Source: an uncultured Elusimicrobia bacterium
GTDB taxonomy: Bacteria > Elusimicrobiota > Elusimicrobia > Elusimicrobiales > Elusimicrobiaceae
Direction: 5' to 3'
Length of the DNA: 5,683 nucleotides
Assembly: GCA_945483375.1 (NCBI GenBank)
Contig: CALYRQ010000069.1
Location: forward strand, 1 to 5,683
Under the pieces are notes generated by a model. It was not told the DNA's origin and did no database searches. It saw nothing but the letters and a program-made list of their open reading frames with translations. Positions 1 through 5,256 of the stretch are shown here, one piece after another. The first letter of the stretch is position 1; the number at the start of each line of letters is the position of its first letter. The position numbers and the translations under genes are program-made.

Positions 1-1720
1 CGGCGTTCTTCGCCACAGAGGCGGCTTTCGGAGCGCCCATCGTGCGGCCGGGTTTCACCCACAGACGCGCGGATTTATAATTGCAGTCGGGGCACAACTC
101 ATCCGAAGCGGATGCGGCGCAGGAGCCCGTTTGGCAGGAGCCCGTTTTCTGTTCGGAGCATTTCACCACAATGCGGCGGCGCAAGGTTTGTTTTTCGCCT
201 TTTAAGTCGGTGGCGGTCAGCACCAGGGTATATTTACCGCAGGGAAGTTCCGGCCCGATGATGCCTTTACGGCCGTTCCACAAAATTTGATGGTAGACGG
301 GCGTAAAGCCTTCCAGCTGGCGGACGACGTAGAAATTGCCGTCGCGGCCGTGCTGAACCACCTGGAGCATCCAGTTGTCCACCGGGTTCACGGTTTCGAG
401 TACGGAGAAATCAATCGCAAACGCTTCGCCCAAAGAGCGGTCAATCGCGTGGCAGAGCGGAACAACAGCCATGCTGAGAAGCGGGGCTTTTACATTGTTT
501 TCGTTCTTTTCCAAGTTGGCGGGCAGTTTGGCGTCGTAATCAAACACAACGGCCACGCCGTTTAAATTGGCAAAACGGGCGGGCGGTTCCTGGTCGGCCA
601 AGCCCATATTGTAATGCAGTTTGCCCTGGGAAATGCCGCGGTTAATCAAATACGAATTAAGCGCCATGGCCTGGCGAATGCCGGACAAAGTCACGTCGTC
701 GGTATAAGAACCGGGAGGCAAAATAACGTAGGCGGAGCCTTGGGTCAGCGCCAACAGTTCATAAACATTATTTAAAAGGGGCAGAGCGGAAGTTTTAAAT
801 TTATTTTTGTCAAACAACACTTCGGGGTCTATATCCAGCGCGTCGGGCCGGCCGTCGCGCATATAGAGGTGAACGCCTTTAACGGCATTGATTTTTTCAA
901 TGGCGGCGGCGGTCATGCTTTCGATTTTCTGTTTGGTGTACAAGTCACGCGCCTGGATGGCTTCGGGCGTGGTTAAATCCATAAACGTGCTGGAAGCGGG
1001 TTCGGAGGCCGTCGTAAGCACGCCTTCCTGACGGGCGGCGTCAGCGGCGGAAAGTTCTTCGGAAGCCAGCGCGGAGAGCGCGGCTTTATCGGCGGCGGAA
1101 GTGGCGGGTAAACCGTCGGCACCGACGGTGGCGTCCACGGCGGCAGAGCCTAATAAAGCGTCGTTAAAGTCTGCCGCTTTTTGGAGCGCGGCCTGACGAT
1201 CTTCTTCGGCCTGTTCCATAGCGGCCAAACGCTGCGCTTCAATGCGGTCCGTCAGCGCCTGTTGCTGGGCTTCCACGGCGGCGACGGCTTCGTTTTTCTT
1301 GGCCAAGGCGGCGGCTTCGGCCGATTCTTTAGCGGCCTGGGCTTTAGCGGCGGCTTCGGCGGCAGCATCCTGTGCGGCCTGTTGGGCGGCCAAAATGGAA
1401 GCGTCTGCGGCGGCGTCCAGACTCTTTACTTCGCCTTCTTTAAAATTGACGTCCACCTCCACCGGCGTTTGAATGCCGCCGATGCGGTTGTGGATTAATT
1501 CCACATATTTATTGGCTTCGGCCACTTCATCTTTATTACCGTTGACGAGAACGTCGATAAAGTATTCCATGGCTTCATCGTTCTTATTGTCGTTATAAAG
1601 CGAAATGCCTTTGGCCAGCTGGCGGGCCGGCGTTGCGGCGGACAGTTGGCTGCCCCCCGTCAGAGATAAACAGAAAATAGATACGATCAAATAACCCAAG
1701 AATTTATTTATTTTTATCAT
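1..1720 (-). CDS. Exported envelope protein: TPR-like segment, Ala-rich coiled coil, OmpA-like domain, FlgD-type Ig domain, Cys-rich tail (partial, 3' end outside window)
   Basis: The frame is open from the ATG at 1720 to the left edge (573 codons, no stop). The start is firm: a TGA stop lies in frame directly before the ATG, and AGGA (1728-1731) sits 7 nt upstream. Residues 1-28 form a Sec signal peptide (KINK, hydrophobic core, likely cleavage after LSA28 or SAA29). Residues 32-82 look like one or two TPR-type helices. Residues 100-185 are an Ala/Glu/Lys/Gln-rich coiled coil. Residues 285-400 follow the OmpA/Pal pattern: GSYTDD (337-342) replaces the usual GHTD, then LSGIRQA (345-351), SYLINRGIS and KLHYNMG. 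D341/D342 and R349 align with the peptidoglycan-binding Asp and Arg. Residues 440-520 match the FlgD_ig/CHU-C-like Ig fold (W450, ILWNGRKG, GKYTLVLTATDLKG). Residues 521-546 hold five Cys. I infer a periplasmic or outer-membrane-associated protein that binds peptidoglycan. Domain calls are by eye, and the true C-terminus is not visible. Confidence 0.85.
   Translation of the reverse strand, partial: MIKINKFLGYLIVSIFCLSLTGGSQLSAATPARQLAKGISLYNDNKNDEAMEYFIDVLVNGNKDEVAEANKYVELIHNRIGGIQTPVEVDVNFKEGEVKSLDAAADASILAAQQAAQDAAAEAAAKAQAAKESAEAAALAKKNEAVAAVEAQQQALTDRIEAQRLAAMEQAEEDRQAALQKAADFNDALLGSAAVDATVGADGLPATSAADKAALSALASEELSAADAARQEGVLTTASEPASSTFMDLTTPEAIQARDLYTKQKIESMTAAAIEKINAVKGVHLYMRDGRPDALDIDPEVLFDKNKFKTSALPLLNNVYELLALTQGSAYVILPPGSYTDDVTLSGIRQAMALNSYLINRGISQGKLHYNMGLADQEPPARFANLNGVAVVFDYDAKLPANLEKNENNVKAPLLSMAVVPLCHAIDRSLGEAFAIDFSVLETVNPVDNWMLQVVQHGRDGNFYVVRQLEGFTPVYHQILWNGRKGIIGPELPCGKYTLVLTATDLKGEKQTLRRRIVVKCSEQKTGSCQTGSCAASASDELCPDCNYKSARLWVKPGRTMGAPKAASVAKNA
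119..148. repeat. 15-bp in-frame tandem duplication encoding TGSC-QTGSC
   Basis: The 14-base string GCAGGAGCCCGTTT occurs at 119-132 and again at 134-147, a period of 15 bp. On the minus strand it encodes the repeated pentapeptide KTGSC then QTGSC (residues 525-534) in the Cys-rich tail of the OmpA/FlgD-Ig-like protein. Because the period is a multiple of three, the copy number can change without breaking the frame. Confidence 0.75.
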
Positions 1721-1727
1721 TCAGTAA

Positions 1728-1731
1728 TCCT
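1728..1731 (-). promoter_or_regulatory. Shine-Dalgarno AGGA for the exported OmpA/FlgD-Ig protein
   Basis: AGGA on the minus strand lies 7 nt before the ATG at 1720. With the in-frame TGA at 1721-1723 it fixes the start. A 5-bp inverted repeat (TGTCC, complement at 1761-1765, with GGACA, complement at 1731-1735) abuts the site and could weakly occlude it, though the loop is long. Confidence 0.7.
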
Positions 1732-1778
1732 GTCCCTTACCGTGCATCATCTCAACAGCCGGACACACAGATAATAGA

Positions 1779-1806
1779 ATTATAGCAATTTCACACGCTT
1801 TGTAAA
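1779..1806 (-). promoter_or_regulatory. Strong sigma-70-type promoter with extended -10, for the exported OmpA/FlgD-Ig protein
   Basis: On the minus strand, TTTACA (1801-1806, 5/6 to consensus) is followed after 16 nt by a perfect TATAAT (1779-1784). The -10 is preceded by TGC, an extended -10 (TGnTATAAT). The expected transcript start is near 1772, giving a leader of about 50 nt before the ATG at 1720. A 25-bp tract made only of A and T lies 3 bp upstream of the -35 box, where an UP element would bind the RNA polymerase alpha subunits. All this suggests strong expression. Confidence 0.75.
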
Positions 1807-1809
1807 GGC

Positions 1810-1834
1810 TAATTTTTATTTTTTATAAAAATTA
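1810..1834. repeat. AT-only perfect palindrome (10-bp arms, 5-nt loop)
   Basis: The arm TAATTTTTAT (1810-1819) is mirrored by ATAAAAATTA (1825-1834) around a TTTTT spacer. It lies between the stop of the Wzy_C-TPR gene (1857) and the -35 box at 1801-1806. It has no G/C pairs and no U-tract behind it on the minus strand, so it is not a typical terminator. Its position fits an UP element or a site for an AT-binding protein. Confidence 0.6.
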
Positions 1835-1856
1835 CGCGCTCCACCCTTCGGCCTTC

Positions 1857-4463
1857 CTATAAAATGGCCTTCAAACGCGCCAACGCCAACGAATTGGAAG
1901 GATAATAAAACAGCGCGTCCTGCAGGCAGCGTTTGGCCCCTTCCGCATCTTCCGCTTTATACAGAAGAGTGGACAAAGCCAAGTTGGCCCACAAATCGTC
2001 CGGGTGTTTTTCCAGCACTTCTTCCAGCACTTCTTTGGCTTTAATGTCGTTGCCCGCCAAAGAAAGCACCCGCGCGAGCAAAATGGAGCCGTTGGTATCG
2101 TCCGGATAATCGCGGATGTACGCCTCGATATTCGAACGCAGACGCTGTTGGTAATAAGGCGACATTTTATTAAAACGATCCGCTTTTTCCCGGTATTTCT
2201 GCAGACGGGCGGCCTGCTCCAAAACGGCGGGTTTGTCTTCGCCCGGCGCATACAGCGCGTCTAAACGGCCCAGCAGTTCTTTATCCAACGTGTCGACGGC
2301 CAGCCCGCGTTTGTAAATGTTTTTGGCGTATTCCGTTTCGCCCAGTTTGCGGTAGACTTCCCCCGCCAGACGCCACAAACCCGTTTCGTACGGGAAGAGC
2401 GTCAACCCGCGTTCCATCAGGTCCAGGGCGGATTTATCGGCGTAGATGGGGTCTTCGTACAGCAGTTGGGAAAGCATGCCGTACGCGGACAAATTGTACG
2501 GATGCAAACGCAAGTTATCCATCAGATAATGCACGGCTTTTTTATTGTCGTTCGCGCCCAGCGCGGCCAGCGCGGCATGGAAGTAAACTTCCTCGTAATA
2601 CGCGGCGGCGGACATGGTTTTTTCGAACGCGGACAAGGCTTCTTTATATTTATTCTGCGCCAAAAGCACGTTGCCCAGCCTAAAACCCGCTTCCGTATTG
2701 GCGGGATACAAAGACAGCGCGGCGGAAAGATTCTTTTCGGCCGATTCGTAATCTTTTGCGGCGATGTTTTTCTGCCCCGCAAACGAGCGGTACTCGCTCG
2801 CCAGCCACAGGCCCTGCCAGGCAATCACGGCTACGCTAAGACCCAGGGTAATCAGCGCCACCGTTTTGGTGACGGGGTTGGCCGTAATCAGCACACGGCG
2901 TTCTTCTTTACCCACGCCGCTGACCTCCGCGCCTACAATCCACCAAAAGATAAACGCCGGCACTACGGCGTGCAACGAAATGTTAAGCATGTTGTCGGCC
3001 AGCATGCCCAAAATACCGCAGAACAAAGCCTGCAAAAGCTGTTTTTTATCGCCCTCTTTTTTATGGGCGGCAAAGTCTTTCACTTCCAAAAAAAGCACCA
3101 TGAACATAAACAAAAACAATCCCAACCCGACAATCCCCCCCTGTGCCAGTTGGAAAAACAGCTCGTTATGCGGGGCGGGCGTAATGGTTTTTAAATCGCG
3201 CAAATCGGGGTAGCGCAGGAGCGTGGTGGGCTGGTGCTGCATAAAAGACATCTGGAAATTTCCCAGGCCGCTGCCCAGGACGGGGCGCGCCAAAAAAATT
3301 TCTTTGGCGACGTCCCACATAAACAAACGCTGGTGAAGAGATTGGAAAATGTCGCTACGGTTTACTTTCAGCGTAATATTGGAAGGAGTTACCTGCGCCA
3401 GTTCCGCCGCGCGTTTGGCGACGGGGCTGGGAGCGTCGTCCGTGTTCCAGTACACACTTCCCCAGCCGACCCCAACGGCCAGCAACGCCAGCAAAAACAC
3501 GCGTCCTTTACGCTTCCAAATAAGCGCGCGAAGCGTACCGAACATCCACATCATAAACAGCCCGCACAACGCCCCAAACCAGCACGAGCGCGCCAGCCCG
3601 AACGACAGAAATAAAATATAGACGAGCACCAACAGACCGTACACGCAAAAATCTTTCTTGCTGTCCGTACGCATATAATACACGAGAAGCGACGGGAGCA
3701 GCATTACCACGGCGGAGGATAAAAAGTTCGGGTTTCCGAAGGTGGAAAACGCTTTGGAGGCAAACTGGTTGATTTCAAACGGCCATAAAAATTCAAGCCC
3801 GAGCGCCTGGATCACCCCGTAACAGCACGCCAAAAATACGGCCACAAACATCAGCACCAGGATATTTTCCTGCGTCAGTTTTTTAAGTACGCGCACGCCC
3901 AGCCAAATCCCCAAAATCCACAAGAAAAGAGCGTACCAGTCAAACACATGGGCCAAGAGTCCGTCCGTGGAAAAATGCGTTTTTAAATGCGGCAGAAAAT
4001 ACCACAAACCGCCCCAGGCAAAAAACAGCAAAATATAATTGGTTTTGCTTTCAATCGTGCCCGAAAAAACCACGTTCTTGCTCATCACGTACGCACCGAA
4101 CGCCACAATCAAAAGAAGCGTGCCGTAATTAAGAAGCCCGTAAAACATGGTTTGGCGCATGGCCTGCGGGGCCGAAGAAACGGCCGACAGCCACCCCACC
4201 GCCAGCGCAATTACATACACAAAAAAAGCCAAATCAAAAAACGTTTTGGTAAAATCAATATCTTTGGAACGCAAAAATTTGAATGCCAACGTACCGCTGA
4301 TTAATGCCATGAGAATGTAGAGCAACACGTTTTGCGTAAAAAACGGGTTGGCCGTCAAATCGGTAAAAAACACGAGCGGCACGACAAGAAAACACGTCGC
4401 CAACAGCACGCGGATAATTTTCATGTAAACGGTTTCTTTGGTGGATTTGGTTAAATTGAGCAT
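1857..4463 (-). CDS. O-antigen ligase/polymerase-family (Wzy_C) membrane protein with C-terminal TPR repeats
   Basis: This 868-aa protein starts at the ATG at 4463 and ends in TAG at 1857. Residues 15-510 hold about 12-14 hydrophobic membrane segments, with another at 534-555. Hallmarks of the Wzy_C/WaaL family are visible: GNPNFLSS (243-250), the ARSCW motif with R292, a large periplasmic loop (340-430) with LHQRLFMWDVAKEIFLARP leading to GSGLGNF (397-403), then PHNE with H432 and GGIVGLGLF (442-450). R292 and H432 are the probable counterparts of the essential Arg and His of WaaL. Residues about 565-860 are helical TPR-type repeats, e.g. around 588-618, 694-723, 790-820 and 823-855. Family members join undecaprenyl-linked glycans to lipid A core (WaaL), to each other (Wzy) or to protein such as pilin (PilO/PglL). 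Sequence alone does not tell which. The TPR part probably faces the periplasm and recruits partners. A longer form from the ATG at 4541 (894 aa) is unlikely, because that ATG overlaps a terminator and lies upstream of the promoter. No other glycan gene is in view. Confidence 0.88.
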   Translation of the reverse strand: MLNLTKSTKETVYMKIIRVLLATCFLVVPLVFFTDLTANPFFTQNVLLYILMALISGTLAFKFLRSKDIDFTKTFFDLAFFVYVIALAVGWLSAVSSAPQAMRQTMFYGLLNYGTLLLIVAFGAYVMSKNVVFSGTIESKTNYILLFFAWGGLWYFLPHLKTHFSTDGLLAHVFDWYALFLWILGIWLGVRVLKKLTQENILVLMFVAVFLACCYGVIQALGLEFLWPFEINQFASKAFSTFGNPNFLSSAVVMLLPSLLVYYMRTDSKKDFCVYGLLVLVYILFLSFGLARSCWFGALCGLFMMWMFGTLRALIWKRKGRVFLLALLAVGVGWGSVYWNTDDAPSPVAKRAAELAQVTPSNITLKVNRSDIFQSLHQRLFMWDVAKEIFLARPVLGSGLGNFQMSFMQHQPTTLLRYPDLRDLKTITPAPHNELFFQLAQGGIVGLGLFLFMFMVLFLEVKDFAAHKKEGDKKQLLQALFCGILGMLADNMLNISLHAVVPAFIFWWIVGAEVSGVGKEERRVLITANPVTKTVALITLGLSVAVIAWQGLWLASEYRSFAGQKNIAAKDYESAEKNLSAALSLYPANTEAGFRLGNVLLAQNKYKEALSAFEKTMSAAAYYEEVYFHAALAALGANDNKKAVHYLMDNLRLHPYNLSAYGMLSQLLYEDPIYADKSALDLMERGLTLFPYETGLWRLAGEVYRKLGETEYAKNIYKRGLAVDTLDKELLGRLDALYAPGEDKPAVLEQAARLQKYREKADRFNKMSPYYQQRLRSNIEAYIRDYPDDTNGSILLARVLSLAGNDIKAKEVLEEVLEKHPDDLWANLALSTLLYKAEDAEGAKRCLQDALFYYPSNSLALARLKAIL

Positions 4464-4469
4464 ACATTT

Positions 4470-4473
4470 TCCT
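4470..4473 (-). promoter_or_regulatory. Shine-Dalgarno AGGA that decides the Wzy_C-TPR start
   Basis: TTTAGGA ends 6 nt before the ATG at 4463, an ordinary spacing. Neither the in-frame ATG at 4541 nor the one at 4424 has a comparable site. The start at 4463 also follows the predicted transcript start (about 4483) by about 20 nt. Confidence 0.7.
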
Positions 4474-4489
4474 AAACAGAGCTTGTAAT

Positions 4490-4517
4490 ATTGTAGTTTT
4501 TTTGGTTCGTCAGTCAA
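4490..4517 (-). promoter_or_regulatory. Sigma-70-type promoter of the Wzy_C-TPR gene
   Basis: On the minus strand, TTGACT (4512-4517, 5/6) and TACAAT (4490-4495, 5/6) are separated by 16 nt. The expected transcript start is near 4483, about 20 nt before the ATG at 4463. The site lies downstream of the terminator at 4540-4566, so the gene should be transcribed on its own. Confidence 0.7.
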
Positions 4518-4539
4518 AGCGATTTTTTCACTCCGCGCC

Positions 4540-4566
4540 AAAAACGGCCCCCTAACGGGAGCCGTT
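4540..4566 (-). terminator. Intrinsic terminator of the 186-aa lipoprotein-like gene
   Basis: Reading the minus strand from 4566, AACGGCTCCC pairs with GGGGGCCGTT around a GTTA loop: a 10-bp stem with one U-G wobble, ending in five T (4544-4540). It begins 19 nt after the TGA stop at 4585. On the plus strand the stem is followed by A residues, so it acts in one direction only. The U-tract is short. Confidence 0.8.
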
Positions 4567-4584
4567 AAAAAGAATGCGGAAAAT

Positions 4585-5145
4585 TCAGTCCCGGTCCGCC
4601 TGCGAGGTTTGCTGGCTGCGCGCCTTTAACGCCTGCGGCACCGCTTGGCGCGTATATTCCGGCCCGAGCACCGACGCACGCGCCGAATCTACCGCATTCT
4701 TAAACTGCGCGGGCAAAAGCGCATTTAACTCGTCCACCGTTTGGAACATGCCGTTTATGCCTTCCATTTCCGGCGGCGCCTGCAGAAGCGCGTTGGTTAA
4801 CGTTTGGTCCTTTACCCGCTGCAACACTTCCAACCGTTCGCTGTAGCGTACGGCAGCCGCCAGCAAAACAGCCAGCTTGCGTTCTTTGGGATATTCCTGG
4901 TACACCAGCACCGTACTGCCCACCAGGCGCGCGTCTTTACTTTTGGACCCCAACAAGAGCGCCAGGCTGAGGTCTTTCCCGCCCGCTTCATCCGTACGGG
5001 CACGCAGGGCGGCCAGTTTAACGGGCATGGCAGCACGGCGGGCTTCGAAGGAGGATTCCTCCACCTGCACGCCGGAAAATAAGGCTCCGCAGGCAATCAC
5101 GCCCACAATCGCCAGCCCGGCATATTTTATAAAACGTGTTTTCAT
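4585..5145 (-). CDS. Small predicted lipoprotein or membrane-anchored protein of unknown function
   Basis: This complete 186-aa frame starts at the ATG at 5145, backed by a perfect AAGGAGG, and ends in TGA. Residues 2-7 are basic (K2, R4, K7), 8-18 are hydrophobic, and C19 follows VIA, which fits a relaxed lipobox. C19 is the only Cys in the protein, and +2 is Gly rather than Asp, so if lipidated it would be expected in the outer membrane. An uncleaved N-terminal anchor is the alternative. The rest is mostly helical and charged (about 33-55, 86-115), with Pro-containing turns at 124-125 and a polar Gln/Ser/Asp tail. I do not recognise the family. The gene has its own terminator and possibly its own promoter, so it looks monocistronic. 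Neighbouring envelope genes suggest an envelope role, which is inference only. Confidence 0.8.
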   Translation of the reverse strand: MKTRFIKYAGLAIVGVIACGALFSGVQVEESSFEARRAAMPVKLAALRARTDEAGGKDLSLALLLGSKSKDARLVGSTVLVYQEYPKERKLAVLLAAAVRYSERLEVLQRVKDQTLTNALLQAPPEMEGINGMFQTVDELNALLPAQFKNAVDSARASVLGPEYTRQAVPQALKARSQQTSQADRD

Positions 5146-5149
5146 ACCC

Positions 5150-5156
5150 CCTCCTT
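5150..5156 (-). promoter_or_regulatory. Perfect Shine-Dalgarno AAGGAGG of the lipoprotein-like gene
   Basis: AAGGAGG followed by GGGT lies directly before the ATG at 5145. The match to anti-SD is full, with a rather short 4-nt gap. It is the strongest ribosome site in the window and suggests efficient translation. Confidence 0.8.
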
Positions 5157-5163
5157 TCTACTT

Positions 5164-5191
5164 AGTATCTCCGCCAACGCTCTTTTGACAA
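5164..5191 (-). promoter_or_regulatory. Possible promoter of the lipoprotein-like gene
   Basis: TTGTCA (5186-5191, 5/6) is followed after 16 nt by GATACT (5164-5169, 4/6) on the minus strand. It lies in the short gap between the upstream terminator and the ATG at 5145, where a promoter is expected. The resulting leader would be only about 12-15 nt, just enough to include the ribosome site. The -10 is poor, so the call is tentative. Confidence 0.4.
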
Positions 5192-5210
5192 GAACAAAAA
5201 AAGATTACAT

Positions 5211-5237
5211 AAAAAACCCCGCCCTTACGGACGGGGT
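5211..5237 (-). terminator. Intrinsic terminator of the right-edge gene
   Basis: On the minus strand, ACCCCGTCC pairs with GGGCGGGGT around a GTAA tetraloop: a 9-bp GC-rich stem with one U-G wobble, followed by a run of six T (5216-5211, the first T shared with the stem). It begins 20 nt after the TAA stop at 5257. It separates this gene from the 186-aa gene. Confidence 0.88.
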
Positions 5238-5256
5238 AACAAAACAAACGGATTAA

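Noticed and set aside
81..565. Two plus-strand frames at the left edge
   Set aside because: They lie opposite the OmpA/FlgD-Ig protein, whose minus frame is continuous with recognisable domains.
1260..1420. Repeated GGCGGC/GCTTCGGC strings resembling a DNA repeat array
   Set aside because: They follow from Ala and Glu codons (GCC, GAA) of the coiled coil, with no fixed period or spacer.
1181..1498. Plus-strand frames rich in Gly/Phe or Ala/Ser opposite the coiled coil
   Set aside because: They are shadows of the Ala-rich (GCC) codons of the minus-strand coiled coil.
2466..3194. 242-codon open frame on the plus strand, antisense to the Wzy_C-TPR gene
   Set aside because: Its product is a low-complexity His/Gln/Arg/Gly/Phe mix typical of the antisense of a membrane/TPR gene. 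No ribosome site was seen, and the minus frame has clear family motifs.
4255..4467. 70-codon minus frame starting at the ATG at 4467, just before the Wzy_C-TPR start
   Set aside because: It overlaps the membrane-protein frame in another phase, the ribosome-site spacing is too short, and it encodes no recognisable motif.
4804..5188. Plus-strand frames opposite the 186-aa gene
   Set aside because: The minus frame has a signal segment, perfect ribosome site and terminator; the plus frames have none of these.
5185..5213. Plus-strand TTGACA followed after 17 nt by CATAAA, a possible antisense promoter
   Set aside because: No plus-strand gene lies downstream and the -10 is poor. The box overlaps the minus-strand -35 candidate, so the match may be incidental.
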